Below, in pieces: positions 1 through 13,300 of a stretch of 64,000 nucleotides of DNA (within the stretch, counting starts at the first letter, position 1; each line of letters begins with the position of its first letter). This DNA is from Gamsiella multidivaricata. Lineage: Eukaryota > Mortierellomycota > Mortierellomycetes > Mortierellales > Mortierellaceae. The DNA is taken from the NCBI RefSeq assembly GCF_025024155.1, contig NW_026251769.1:174604-238603 (forward strand), written 5' to 3'. Below the pieces are notes generated by a model. The model was not told the origin of the DNA. It saw only the letters and a program-made list of their open reading frames with translations, and did no database searches. Made by a program: the position numbers and the translations under genes.

Positions 1-345
1 AAACATTGGAGCTCTGTCAATCAGATAAATGAAAATTAAAAAGAACCACAATCATCCCCATCTACACCCATACCAAAAAGCTTGGTTATCAATGACTAAT
101 AACAAAAAAAAAAAAAAAGCAGTGGAAAAACTCTGCTTTTCGCTCTCTCTCTCTCTCTCTCTCTTCTCATTCATTGCTCTTCATTGCACAACCGTTTCTT
201 CTCCAGTTCGCCCCAATGAAATGAACGGACCAACAACAATAGCGCGATATGTGCATGGATGGTGTCAGGAAGGACCATAATGATGTTAGGACAGACCACA
301 CTGGCGTCATTTCAAAAGTGCAAGAGTTCTTTTTTTTTTACTTAC

Positions 346-1386
346 CAAGTGAAAATCCGCAATCAGGCCATAGTGCATGAACATTAAGCGTCCATACTGC
401 CAGGGCTGACCTATTTTTTTTTATTATATTTTTGCATTCCTGTATCAGAACAAAGAGCTACGATAATAGTATGCCTCGTTTCATCTGTTGATCATCTATT
501 CATTCCGGAACCTGCTCAAAAAAAAAAAAAAAAAAAAAAGAAGCTGCAGGAACAAATACTTACAGTTGCTTTCTGATACCGAGCCCGCAGACGAGGCGCG
601 CACATGGGCAAAGACCAAAGGGCTCTTGATCTTCTCTGCCAGGCGAATCAGATTCATGTTATTCCATGCTGGCGTGACCGAGGTGAATAGACAAGGCGTT
701 GCTCCTGACTCTTGATCTGGTTGGGATTCATACCATCCTTTCAGAAGGAGAAAAATAAAATAAGATACAGTCAGTAAACTTCATGCCCTGTCCTTCCGTT
801 GCTAATTTGAAATGCATCTATCCACATCAACGGGCTAAAAAAAAAAATATGCCCGCACGGTTTAAGGTACTCAAGTAGATGGCGACCCATAAAATTATAC
901 AGACCCTCAAAGATGGATAGTCGGAACGACAGCTTAATTATACGGATGGATATCAAAGAATCTCATTATCGTCGAAAAGCATGCAAAGTTGCTTTGCCGA
1001 CTATCTAAAGACTTACCGACACCAAATCCATCGCCTGCCGAAAAAAAAAAAAAAAAGGGCTGTGAGTGCTTGATGCTTGAATCTTGCTTTGTTGTACAGC
1101 CCCTGTAATATTCATTTCCCTCGCATACCACTGACGCATTGTCTTCCCTGCAACCGCAACCTCGAGTCGAAAGATTGATTGATTATTGAATGTGCCGGTT
1201 TGGTCAACAGCTGTGAATCCGGTGCCGAGTACAAAAAAAGAAAAAATAAAGTTGTTATTTCTTTGCCCTGTCCTTTGAGGAATGAGCACCATTCCGAATG
1301 CATGCATGCAAATGAACAACGGGAGCAGAACCTACATGGGCCAGCTGAATTGGCTGTCGTCCTTTGTAGAGCAGCATTCTGCACAT
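346..1386 (-). CDS. DUG3: Dug3-like class II glutamine amidotransferase (partial, 3' end off the left edge)
   Basis: Five exons are visible: 1336-1386, 1129-1210, 1017-1034, 564-737 and 346-410 (390 nt, 130 codons, phases consistent). All have GT-AG borders. The protein starts MCRMLLYKGRQPIQ, so Cys2 becomes the N-terminal nucleophile that defines class II (Ntn) glutamine amidotransferases. Then come HSIINQSFDSRLRL, GDGFGVGWY, a TPAWNN segment, SPLVFAHVRAS, and PWQYGRLMFMHYG in the last visible exon. This order matches yeast Dug3, which with Dug2 degrades glutathione through Cys-Gly release in the cytosol. The 345 bp left of the last exon show no further coding sequence, so an intron probably runs off the window. 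Assignment to the Dug3 family is firm; the exact pathway role is by homology. Confidence 0.82.
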
Positions 1387-1850
1387 GGCCGCGGAGCTGA
1401 ACCGCTTGATATAGGTGGGATCCAGCTTGTGTTGGTTCGTAGAGAGGGTTTATTTATTTGTATGTATGATGTATGATAAATGATAAGAGTTATTGAAGAG
1501 CAAGGGGAGGAGGCAAAGCAGGAAACAAATGGGAATGAGAGTGAGGAATGAAGATCCAGACAAAGTCCAGCAAAGCGGCATGAGTGAGCAGGCCCTTTTA
1601 CCCGTTGAGTCCACATCCCAAGGCACCATGACCACCCATGTGGCCTATATGTATTTCTGCATCAGAATACACTTCGAATCATCTACTCCACATGCTTGGA
1701 TAAATAGTTCATCGTGTTGAGGATTAGAAGCAACAGAATAGAATACAAGTATATAATGCAAGTCGCTATGTATGTACATGAGTGAATAAATCAAAGAATG
1801 CAATCGGGAAACACCAGCAGCAGGTCGACTGCTGTCTTAAGAGGTGTCAT
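1387..1850. promoter_or_regulatory. Intergenic: Dug3-like promoter side and kinesin-6 3' flank
   Basis: These 464 bp separate the start of the Dug3-like gene (minus) from the stop of the kinesin gene (minus). They must hold the promoter of the former and the 3' UTR of the latter. I see no conserved coding sequence and no clear element. Confidence 0.4.
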
Positions 1851-4800
1851 TTATCTTCGTCCTGAGCCCTTCTTTCGACGCGTCAATGGAGCAGGTGGTG
1901 GCATCCCAATCGTCTCCTCCATTTCTTCCACCATAATCGCGTTCTTAGCTCGGAGTTTGCGCCTCCGCTTCTTGCTCGGCGTCGCCAATCCATCATTCAG
2001 ATTCGATGTCGCATTTTCCTCAGGCATTTGCGTCGAGTTCTCCTGCGGATCCATTTCTTGGCTACTCGAGTGGTCTATCGTCGCCATGTCGAGCTGGTGT
2101 TCAAGGCTCTGGATAGCACTGCCATAGTCTGATCGATCTTCCAGTGATATGTCTGCGGGGTCGAGGGATACAGTCTTATCGGCGTCCCCGTCCTCTCTAC
2201 CATCCTCCTCGACATGCCATTCCCATCTGCTGAAAAGATGTCTCTTAATAGGCTCATCCTCTCCGTTCGTGACGAAGGGGCTGTCCTGTGCTTTTGTTGC
2301 GTGTTCGTTATCCGAGGGCTGTGGCTGATCCACTTCCTCTTGGTGTCCATCCCTCGGCGAGAGTGGGGAAAGCCTTGGATATAGGGATCGAATGGGCGAT
2401 ATGTCCGCAAGAGGCGTGTTGACGTGATCGTCAATCACATATCGATTGCCCGAACTGTCACGTCGACTCTCCTTCTCAGGCGTCATCAATAGATGGTCCT
2501 GCACTGTCTCTGCCTCAGAATCATCGGTTTCATCGCCATCATCGGGTTGGAAGGTGTCGTCGTGACTCTCTTCGACACTCATGATCATTTGAGGATCACT
2601 CCAGTTCACAGGACTATACTCCGAATCGCTATCTTCAAGAAGTGTAGGCGAGGCTTCGGTTAACGAGAGCCGAGCCTTTTTGATGGACTGCATAGAACCC
2701 TGATTGTGAAGACCTCGGAGTGCCGCAAAACGCGAGGACATAAGAGCGTCTGAACGCATCTCCATCATTGAAAAGCGCCGAGGCCCGGTGTTGGAGGGGA
2801 TTGAAACCATCATAGCTGGGAAAGATCTCCGATGTAAAGAAGTGATCATGGTTCCTGGATCGAATCGGTCAGACCTAAGTGCGGTCATAATATCTGTGGA
2901 ACTCCCGTTATAGTCTTCCTGCATGGTGGTAACCGCATCGACGTCATCATTCGCTTCATTGATGTCCTTTACAGCCTCGATAGCGTCCTCGGTTGTCTCC
3001 CTAGAGATTCCATGGTTCTGATAGCTGTCAACAGGGAGTTTGGCTGACTCGATTACACACTTGTCATGGGTATCATCGTCCTGCCGGACTTCCTGCTCTG
3101 CGCGATCTTGGTGTTGATCGCTGTCGTCAACCTCATTCCTCTGGAGCTTGACATCCTTAATTAAACGACCAACCTGGGCCATATTCTCAATAGCCAATTC
3201 GTCTCGAAGTGCCTTCTCGATAAACTCCTCATTCTCGGCAGCGTTTTTAACGAACGCTTTATCCTGTGCACCCTCTTCCAGAATTAACCCATTCAAAGAC
3301 TGAGCAGCTTCCTCGACAGCCAATCCATTCTGACCCTGGACCGCTTCCTCAACGAAATTATCGTCCTGTGAGTCTTCATCGAGGATTGTCTCTTCCTGAG
3401 CAGCATAGTCGACAAATGCCTCATCCTGGGCAGCCTGCTCCACCGCATACTTTTCCGCATCCTGAATGGTTTCCATCATTCCCAACCCCACGGTTGCAGC
3501 CCTTGCAATCTCAGTGACTGTTGTAGAAGAGTTCGTCCGCCTCGCATATCTGCTCTCTTGATCCATCACTGAAGAAATATGATTTTCCGTCGTTTCATAT
3601 CGCTGCGCTGTGGGCTTAACTAAAAAGGCTGCAGGAGTGCCTTCCGAGTGGCTGCTGGGGACCCTGATATTCGACCTCCTGTGCATGCTGGGGGCGTCGT
3701 TGAGCCATTGTTGCCACGCTTTAATAGTGTGATTGGCGTCCTCGAGTGCCCGTTCCAATGCTGCTCTCTTTTCTTCGCTCTCGGCCAATGCGCTTCCAAG
3801 GAGCTGTAACTCCTCTTCTTTCGCCTGATTCTTCGTTTCGCACTCTTCCATAATCTGACGAATATTCTCGGTGGGGACTGGGGCTCTCTTGTTCTGATTG
3901 TCGGATTTGTTGCTGATGACGTCCACGGGCTCAAGAACAGGAGGGCTAGATGACCGTCTCGAACGCGACTTTTCGATGACAGTCTCCATAGCCAAAGCCG
4001 GAGGGCTGGCTGATCGCGTACAAGTTTCTTTTTTTGAAAAGGCGACAAGAAGCTTGCTTGTCAGCTGATCCATGAACTGCTCCCGTGCTTGTCCCTCAAT
4101 CGCACTGCATCTACCCTCAGCGGCCGCAAGTTTCTCGTACAGGTCCTCAACTTGATGCTGAAGTGTTGAAATCAATATGCTCGACTCTAGGTTGCCATCT
4201 ACATCATCCTGGCTACGGCTCGATTGGCCACTAACAAGCGGGGATCTAGCGGTTGCCGATGACTGTTTCTTTTGCGTGGGAGTACTCGGAGTCCTCCGGA
4301 TGGGGCTGCTTTCGTCCTTTGAACCGCGTTGTCGTAGTGTTGAGACATTCATTGCCACTGATGAGAACCTCAGGCTTTGGATGGTCTCATCGAACTCGTT
4401 CTGGAATGGATTTACGTTAATAATTAGGCACATTTTCGAGTTCTTTGACTTTCCATCCAAAACGCCTTGAAAGAGCTGCGTGAGTTTGCTGTGGCGATAA
4501 GGGACCATTTGAGGGACCTATTACAAATTGAGGTTCAGAGGTGCACCGTAGTATATGTTAGCTAAATTGTTCGTTTCCATTAAACCCACAGACTACCAAG
4601 CACAATTGTTGCAAACGTACTTTTGAGGCGCCTATCTGATTTAGTCGTAAAACTTCCATGCAGTGGCCAAGAACCATCAGACTGTTGTTGATATTGCCGG
4701 CCTCTCTCCGTCGTTGTCCAGTGCTGTTAGTGTTCCGAACGCGCTCCGATCCGGCTAGATCCACGATCGACAGTCGCGAAACAGATGTTTTGCCCTTGGC

Positions 4801-6916
4801 CGCAGTCTCCGCCGCACTATTGCCGAACTGTGGGGTCTTCAGGATCTTGATCGTGAAAACACAGTGGCTCCGAGATGACACGTTGTTGAGCAAGGTACTG
4901 AAGACTTGCCGTTGTCTGAGCCCAGCTCGAAGAACTAACAGCGCTTCCTCCAATGTCCTGACTTTGATATCTCTTAGACCATGAATGTATTTTTGTCCCG
5001 TTGTCTGATCGGTTTGCATATGAAGTGCGGGTCGTTTTGGGCTCAGGGCGCCTAGACCTGGCACTAGCGATTCTGGTGGCTCCGCCAAGAGGTCATGAAT
5101 CTTCTCAGTATAAATCTCTGCACATGAGACCCATACTGTGTAATCCATTCCATCAGGTAGTGACACAACTATGAAATGCAAGGAGAAAACATGTGTTACA
5201 TACTCAGTGACAAACACTGTGTAAAAAGCCCACATTAGTAAAAGGTTCCATGAGTGGATGTGCTGCCCTACCATGACTGTCAATCTCAGTGTTGCCCTCC
5301 CCAAGTAGACACTCAACGCTGACATCGTCCAGCTGAATATCGAGTCTCTCGGCAAATTTCATGAGATCACCATCGAGGGACTTGATACTATCCACGCTTT
5401 GTTTCTGCTGATACTCATGTTGCTGTTCGTCTTGCATAACGTCCGTCCCAGCTGTATCAATCCTTTCAACGTCCTGGAATCCAATCGGTCGGTATTGAGC
5501 AGCCTCTCCTGAGTCCTGAATAAATGTATCGATCGACCGAAATACGACAGCGAGGGCTCGCGGAAGAATGCCGGCTTGCCCAGGCTGGCTCGATCCGAGG
5601 ACTGTATGTGTCTTTCCGGAATTACTGACCCCATACGCAAATAATAGGGCGTTGTAATTCTCCTGCCTCATGACGGGCGCCAACAACGGTAGGCACGTCT
5701 CCTCGAATATATCCGATTGCGCTGTGGCCTGCCCAAAGACCTTTGTGAACTTGTGCTTTGATGACTTTTTTGCCCGTGACTGTAGAGACATACACAGTGG
5801 ATGATCAGGTATACATCGTGATTGCAAGTTGCGAAGAGGCACATGCATTTGAGCTGCGATCAGTACGACTTACATTTGGTGGTGGTGTCATAAGAATTTC
5901 GGTCTCGTTCTCTATCTCGACATAACCTTGACTCTGACTCTCGTGCGTCGCTAGCTCACTTGATGGCCTGAGTCGCAAATAGGTCTAATGGACGATTTAT
6001 CGACTTGTCGTTTAGTAACGCGCGTGCTTTGTACTGCCACACGCTTTGTCCTCCAGTCAAAGCTCGTCTGACGACATACCTTGATTGGCTCCATCTCTGT
6101 ATCGAAACTTTTAGGGATGTGCTGCGTCGCTGTAGAAAGGTCCTCCAGCTGGAATGTTGGACTAGTTGAAGATTCTGCCGAAGTCAAGGATGCTGGCGAG
6201 GAGCACCCAAGGACCAGATCGCTCAGGGATATACGAGAAAGGTTGCCTGGAGACTGATCTGGTCGCTTCGAGGGTGTTATGAGGGTGCTGAATCGATCAC
6301 TTGGAGATGAAGGGAAGCGCGTCTTTCTAGAGGATGGTGATGATGCGACCTGGAAGGATGGGAGGCTAGAAGTAGGCTTCTGAATTAATTTTGTCCTTAG
6401 AGACTGTTTCAGGTGGAAGGTGTCGTAGATCTTTGGCGGCGGTAAGAAGAGCGAGCGAGGGCGAGGTCGAGCCTGGTTTGTGCGCTCAGAGAAGACGGCT
6501 CTTTGGTGGCGTACGGAATGGGCTGGGACCGAAGTACTGGTAGAAATAGCGGGAGAGATGAAAGCACTGGTTCCAGACGTTGACCTGGCTCCTGACGTTA
6601 ACCTGGTTCCTGAAGCTGAAGAGGAGCTGACAGCAGTGGGCTTGTGCGCATTCCTCGCTTGAGTCCTGTTGTTGCCCGTCCACAAAGAAAAGAGAAAGAA
6701 AAGAGACAGTTGAGCGTGAAAGAAAGAATTGACAAAAGGAGTGAGGAGAAGAAAGTACGGACTATAGATTAGTGGCGCCTTTTTTTTCTTTTTTTTATGT
6801 GTGCTGTGTCTGTGTGCGTGCGTGTGTGCGTGTGTGATCAACAGCCGCCATAGGATGTGCTACAACAACCGACATTGGTACCTGAAGTTGCGCGGCTGCT
6901 TGCCTGGTTTTGCCAT
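1851..6916 (-). CDS. Kinesin-6 (KIF20/MKLP-like) motor protein
   Basis: Six exons: 6882-6916, 6080-6665, 5874-5984, 5272-5779, 4621-5168, 1851-4517. They total 4455 nt, giving 1484 aa. The motor begins with TYLRLRPSSEL near residue 210. The P-loop GVSNSGKTHT (about 294) has the Asn-Ser variant typical of kinesin-6. Switch I NNVSSRSH lies near 508, switch II DLAGSER near 550, and PYRHSKLT near 601. About 115 residues separate the P-loop region from VSCAEIYTEKI, containing an acidic Gln-rich insert; a long loop-6 insert is a kinesin-6 hallmark. A coiled coil follows (about 815-870), then a long acidic, probably disordered tail with KKRRRKLR and RRKKGSGRR basic patches. Family members act on central-spindle microtubules in anaphase and cytokinesis. 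The 12-codon first exon (ATG at 6916) is the least certain part; the rest is well supported. Confidence 0.86.
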
Positions 6917-7960
6917 GGCTTGGATGCAGATGGAGCTGATTTAGAGGAGGAGGACAAGATGGACAAAGGTGAGAGGCAAATGAGCGAGGGATGTGGGATG
7001 CGACCCTTGCAGGGGGAAAACGCGCGGTGCTGTTTACATTGAACAATTGCTGTGCTACGGAGCTGTGACTGCACTTGATCCAGATAGAAGACACACATAA
7101 AAAAAAAAAAAAAAAAAAAAAGAGCTGACGGTGCTGTGGCATTAGACTATTCTGCATGGCAGCCTCATATCTGCGTTGGCTACATGATTAGGCTGGTTGA
7201 ACTGTACAGCTCTCTTTTGCACAGAGCAATTAAACCCAAAGGACAGGCTGCATCGGTAGACTACGTATGTGCACTGGGGTGTAGGCCCAGACCATACAGA
7301 CGCACCACGGACATGAACGAAGGTTATTACGTCCGAATAGAGAGAGCGTTTGAAGACAAATAACAAACAACGCTGCAGGAGAGAAATGAGTGCTTGATCC
7401 ATCCACGAGCCAATCAGAAGAGACCGTTCCTGCGATGTACGGTATACCCTTTGGGCGTCGTGTGAAAGGTCTGCAGCTCCTCCTCCCTCTCCATTCTCGG
7501 GGCTAAGCGGCCTCACGCCTTTATTTCGCCTCTCTCTCCTCTCGCCTCTGTTTCTTTTTTCTTTTCCTTCTTTTTTTTTTGTTCATTCCATTGCACTCGC
7601 CCATCACCGTTTTCAAGTCTTTCTAGCCCGCTGTCTCCTTCGACCCTCTCACCCGCGTTCGCCGTCATCGTCCTGGGAAACTAATCTCACGGTCATCTCT
7701 CATCTCCGTAACCTCGCTCCACGCCCTTTTTTTTATAAAAACATATTACTCAACATAAATACATTCATATCCTTCTGACTGCCCTGCACTGGAGCTATAT
7801 ACATTTATTCATTATTCAGCAATAGCACAGCTTTTTTATATACAAATATTCTTAATCCATTCCTGACTCGCACCACTACATTTATAATACATACCTCGCC
7901 TTCTCCCACGCATTCATTCTCTTTATTTGTTTGTTTGTTTACGGCAATACAAAAGCAACA
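6917..7960. promoter_or_regulatory. Divergent intergenic region, kinesin-6 / redoxin
   Basis: About 1 kb lies between two divergently transcribed genes. It holds an A22 run (about 7099-7120) and long C/T-rich stretches around 7480-7760 leading into the redoxin start. The pyrimidine-rich leader is promoter-like for fungi. No gene or structured RNA was recognised. Confidence 0.4.
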
Positions 7961-9291
7961 ATGGCACCGAACTTGCCCCTGACAGAGACAGAGAAACTCC
8001 TGATCGACGCCTACAACACGATCCTCAACAAACCCTTCGAGGACAAGTACGAGGAGCGGTGGGAGGACGAGCCCTTCGACCGGGCCATCGATCAGTTCAA
8101 GACGCGGGCTCAGGAAATCGGCTTTACAGACCCATTCGAACTGTTGTCGAGGTTCAAAGTCGAATCGTATGAGGCAATCCGCGCACAACTCAAGAAAGGG
8201 CCTGCACCATGTTTCCGCGAGGGTTGGAAGAGCCCCATCCTCGGAACAAGAATCGACCCATTAGTCATCACCTCCAAATGTGAACACATCACCGGTCCTC
8301 GCTTCAAGGGTGAGGAAAGGGTCGTCGTGCTCGACTTTTGGGCTTCATGGTAAGTTTTCCTGATTTCATATTTTTTTTTCTCAATCACTGGGTGGTTCAA
8401 CAACGACAACGACAACGACAACAACAACAACAACAACAAAAACGGCGCCGCGAGCAGATGTAATTACACTTTTGCATTAGGGTTGGTGGCAGTATGGATA
8501 GAGTTTTCGCATGCGCTGGTCGTTTCCTTTATATTCCTTTTTGTAATCAGATACAAACACCTGATGAGCACAAAGGGCCATACGACGTCTCCGCCACTAC
8601 CCATCCTTGCTCTTGTGCATCGTGCACTATACCAAGGATGGGCGAATATGATGGATGGACTAGGACCTGACCTGGCCCATGGACTTGCAATTGATCTTGT
8701 GTCACAAGCAATCATGTACTCAACAAAAACAAAAAACCTATCTTGTTTCCTTTCTGTTCTCAATACGTTAGGTGTGGCCCATGTCTCCAAGCAGGGCCAG
8801 AGGTGTCAGAGCTGGCAGAGGAATTCTCGGGGCGAGTGGCCTTTATTGGAATCAATAATGAGAGCATTTTCAGTACCACCAAACCACCCAACATGGAGTT
8901 CCTTACCGCCTTCATGGACGAACATCAGGAAGAGTTCCGCTACACCCTCATGGTCGATAATGCCGAGGGTTTTGCAAAGGATTGTACGACAATACAGCCA
9001 AGAACTGATCCATAAAAAAAAAAAAAAAAAAAAAGCAGACTACGCATTGTGTTGGTACTGCACTGGTCTCGTCCCCAACTGACAGCCTTCATATTTTGTT
9101 CTATTTTTTTAGCGGTCTACAAACCAAGCGGGTACAGAGCCATCCCTTGCGCAGTTTTGCTCGTCGATGGGATCGTTGTTTACGTTGGATCACCTTTGAA
9201 AACCTTCCGCTCAGTCCTGGAGGAAGCACTAGAATCCGTCTCCTCCTCATCCTCGCCCACCTCTTCCGCTCATTCTTCACGGGAGGGGTAA
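7961..9291 (+). CDS. Thioredoxin-fold redoxin (TlpA/AhpC-TSA-like) with WCGPC
   Basis: Three exons: 7961-8349, 8772-8983, 9113-9291 (780 nt, 259 aa). The first intron splits the Trp codon of the active site. Joined, the sequence reads [21 protein letters not shown], so a CxxC redox centre sits at residues 131-134, after a roughly 110-residue N-terminal extension. Downstream are VAFIGINNES and YKPSGYRAIPCAVLLVDGIVVYVG, the cis-Pro strand and the last beta strand of the fold. The tail is Ser-rich. No signal peptide is visible, so a cytosolic thiol oxidoreductase is likely; the substrate is unknown. The first intron carries an imperfect (CAA/CGA)n tract near 8400-8440 and the second an A20 run. 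ATG at 7961 is the first good start. Confidence 0.85.
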
Positions 9292-9904
9292 TACAGGATA
9301 TCATATTATCTAGCACCAGTATTCAACATCGTGATGAAAGGGTCATAAAGCATAATATGTGGAATGCCATTCGATTTATAGCGATCTCAGTCATCCTTTC
9401 CGTAGCCAGGCTTCCTGGTTATTGTGTCATGTATAAACCTTAGATTTGTGTATATGAACTTCCCCAGAGCGAAAGAGAGCAGTGGAGAATGGCGCAACTC
9501 CGCATCATGTCTCTCCCATCTCTCGTGCAAACCAACGGACTGTTGTCTCCGGTGGGAACATTGGGCGCACCTAATTGGCCAATGCATCTTGCCGAGAGCG
9601 CGTATCCTCAAAACATTGTAAAAGGCACATGCACAAATAAATAAATACAAAAACATCCTTAACTCCACGCGGCCATATATTGATTTTCGGAACAACCCGC
9701 CCGACAGATGCACGCTCTGTGTTCTGCTCTCGTTTCACAACGCTCAGTGGAACCTACAGCGCTCCTTTCTCGGCGCGAGAATCAACTTGGGATCTATGCT
9801 CTCAAGAGCACTGAAATATCCTCCGACCTTGGGATAAGCGCACGAAATAAAGTTCCTAGTTGTAGACTCTGACGGCTAGAACACAGCTTTGGCGCCCTGG
9901 CAAT
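9292..9904. other. Intergenic, nothing recognised
   Basis: This stretch follows the redoxin stop and contains its 3' flank. I read both strands and found no conserved motif, RNA gene or repeat. Confidence 0.4.
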
Positions 9905-10205
9905 TTACCCGCAGTTCGCGCTGTAGCCTGCATTACCATATGAGACATAGAGCAATGTCGCAAGTGTAGCCTGTGGGTGCATCAGTGATCTTACCAATGT
10001 AATTAACGGGCCCTCCGAAGGTTACCGTCTGTGGGCTGGGGCGGTAATGCGCTGCTCTACCCTCACTTCCACTGGTGTAGAGGAATGTGATGCCCTGTTT
10101 TGCACCGTAGGCGTTCAAGTTGTAGCCAAAGGGTGGTCTACACCTGCCAGGAATTACTTGGCTTTCCGTGGTACACGCGGCCACTGCTCACCTGTCCACA
10201 GCCTG
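9905..10205 (-). pseudogene. Possible 3' remnant of a small cysteine-containing protein gene
   Basis: On the minus strand a run with natural-looking composition (CRPPFGYNLNAYGAKQG, then FLYTSGSEGRAAHYRPSPQT) can be joined across a 55-nt GT-AG intron (gtaacc...cccacag) to LLYVSYGNAGYSANCG and a TAA at 9905. A second small intron (gtgagc...ggcag) would lie just upstream. No credible start codon or signal peptide fits in the 145 bp before the USP stop at 10351, so the 5' end seems to be missing. It could be a relic of a secreted protein gene or a chance reading. The family is not recognised. Confidence 0.3.
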
Positions 10206-10350
10206 CACAGCAAACTCAAAATAAATCGAGGAAAGTTTATTCCGTTTACCGTGAAAATAAGATGCAGCCAACTTCCCGTTAAACCATGCCAGGCTAAAGA
10301 GAACCCCTACTCAGAGCGCTGCAATGTTTGATAGCGAAACATTATAAAAC

Positions 10351-13300
10351 TCAGGCGTCTTCCGCTTTGTCTGCCTCCAGGACACTTTCTACGGCCCCAG
10401 ACAGCTTAGGGGTCGCCTTAGAGATCTCCAAGATCCCTGTCATCCTTGTGGCTTCATCATTGGCTACTGCGGATAAGGGCGGAGCTCCATTGGCGCTCTT
10501 GCTTGTTGCCACCCGTGCCCCTTGCAATTCTGAAATCCCAATCGCTTCTTCCGACTTAGTCCCTCGCACATCGCCCAATCCAGGGACAATGTTAGCGGTC
10601 ATGCTTGCGGAAGTTGGGGGAAGGAAACACGACAAGACCGCCTTGTACTTCTCTGGAACTTGAAGCATGGCGTGCTGCAATCGGTTCTGTAATTGCATCA
10701 GTCGGACAGACTCCTGTTTACCCTCGTCCCTCATATCATTGTCCAAGATCACAAGGTTTTGCAACGCCTAAAAGTGCAGGAAGAATGGGGAAAATATAAT
10801 GGGTATGCATGTCCACCATTTCCAGTCGCTTATTCACCTTCAAAGACGACTTACTGTCACGAGGCCCCACACATCATTGTTAGTCCAGGTTGGCTCTTCG
10901 GAGGGCTCTTTCAATGAAAGATCGTTCTCCAAGCGCTTCTCAGCGCGGACAAAGTTCTCTTCTGTGAGTGACACGAGTAGAGATTCTTCTAGGTTGATTG
11001 CTTTGAGTAGGGCTGCACACGCGCTCAGGTGCCGTTCTGTCAAGGCATCAAAATAATTGTCGCGCCTCAAAAACGTCTCCATGAACAGAGCCACATATGG
11101 ATTCTGGAGCGAAAGCATGATCTCCTCATTATCTGCTGCTCTTTTGACGGCCTCGCACAAAACCTCGAGATGGATAATCGACCCCACAGGAATTTGTTCG
11201 ACAGCCAACAACGCACCTACATTTTAAAAAATATGATGGGTATCAGTCAAGCCGTTAGAAGGCCGACCTTCGGGTGAAAAGGACATGGCAGTCTCACAAC
11301 GCAATGCTGCCTTGTTTTGTTTACCGAGCTCGATAGATTTGCGGTTATGATTGCTGCCACCATCCAGCATGCATGCCGATAACGCGAGCTTCCAGTAAGG
11401 CAAGAACCAGTCTTTTAAAACCTGCTGGGCCGCCTCATGCTCCAGACTCCTGAAAAGGTCTGCATGCATAAAGATAAGAGGCCCTATCCGCATTGGTGGT
11501 GAACCCATGCTTGATAATGCCTGGCGTGCCTCCAATACACCATATCGGCAGTAAGGCGAATTGACTCCGCCAAACATGCTTTGGACTTGATAGCGTAATA
11601 TAACGTTGAAGCACAGAGCTATGTATTAGCACCATACTGAAGTTTAAGCCCAAATAGCTTCGAGGACGTCTTCTGAATCAATTACCTTGTACATGGTTCA
11701 TACCGCCAGATTCCAGTGAATCCCTCAACTCGCAGTGTGCTTTATCCAACACCGTGAGAATCGGGGCGGCCTGTGTATAAGTGGCTTCCTTGGCAATGAC
11801 CTCAAGTATCTTAATCGAGTTTCCATAGACCTGTGGCTGCGCTGTCCACATCAGGTTTCCGGTCAGAAGCTCGATGGCTGTATGGATATTGCTCCAGTGA
11901 TCCATAGCTTCAGCAAACGCTAAGTGTTGAAAAAAAAAAAAAAAGGAAGCGTTTGTCAGGACCAACCAACAGTGATCTTATTACCAGTCGCTTGCCTTTA
12001 GAACTTTTAGTTTACCTGGCGTGTTGCGGCAGACAGTCATCTGACAAAGGTAGTTACTGAGCAGTGCCAAAGCTTCAACAGCAAAAAACTCGTTATCGCT
12101 AGTTGCGGTCCCTGATTGCCCAGCAACGTTCATGACCTTTGGCGGATAAAAAACACGTTAGATCCAGCAATATCCCAAAAAAAAAACTCGTGACATTGTG
12201 TCTTTATATCCCGTCATTCGGCTTACATCTGTCAGGCGTACAAGGCCACGGTGCTGATAAAACAATGTCCCGGCCAGGGCATTCTCGGCCTCAAACATTG
12301 CAGTCGCCATCCTATGCACGTAGCTTATTAGGTGGGAGTTCTTGGTTATTCTGTCTCAAATTGCAACATTTGTCACCTCACTTACTGTATGAATATAGCG
12401 GGGAACCGAGGCGTTTCCGAAGATGGAAGCATTCGCCAGCACTCTTGTCGATATTGGGGCAGCTCCGATAGTGTATACTGCAGCAACTGACTCAACTCAT
12501 TAGGGCACTACGCCGAGAAATTGAAGACAATAAATTTGAGATATTAGTCTTCACCCAATGCATGATAGCATTATCGCTCTGTTCTCAAGGTCTTCAGATG
12601 CCACGTACATGTTGAGTGAATGCACCCCACTTCATAGCATTGAGAGCCCAGTTATAATTATGACATTGGACCCACTCGGTGTGGAAGACTGAGTCGATTT
12701 TGCTGAGGCGTAGCACAAGGCCAAAGTAGATAGGAAGAACTTCTCGATGAAACTGTACGTTTATCGGGTTGTTCTGGAGACAAACGTAAAACTTTCGTAG
12801 GAGAACGCCAACCGGCTTAAACTTAGCCAGCTGAAAGTTTCTCTCTTGGTCCTCGTTCATGATTTTGCTCCAGAAAACCATCATTTCCTAGGGTATCAGG
12901 GAAATCAGAGCGACTTTTCATGTTAGGTTCTAGTCGTCAGGACGTTAGCGACAGAAGCTAATCATATGAGAGTGCCCATTGATACCTTCTTATCATAGTC
13001 CATATTGAGTTGCTGCGAATCGATCTTTATCAGAATATCTATGAACACCGACCAGCATTGGAAAAACTAGAGGCAATACACAAAGACAAGCTCAAATCGT
13101 TAGCAAACACTTCTTGGCCGTACTCATACCATTTTTCATTTGACCAGTCATTACCATATTCCGCTCGGTATCACTTTTGACGAGCTCGCTCAAAGCTTTA
13201 AAGTATTCAACAAATCTCCAACCACCATCATCCTCATCTAAGTTACCTCCGCCCCCCATGAAAAATGAAAAGAGAGAAAGAGAGAGTAAGTGCACTATGC

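Noticed and set aside
29..280. Short plus-strand frame at the left edge with (CT)n-encoded Ser-Leu repeats
   Set aside because: Driven by a CTCTCT microsatellite; it lies in the likely intron of the Dug3-like gene.
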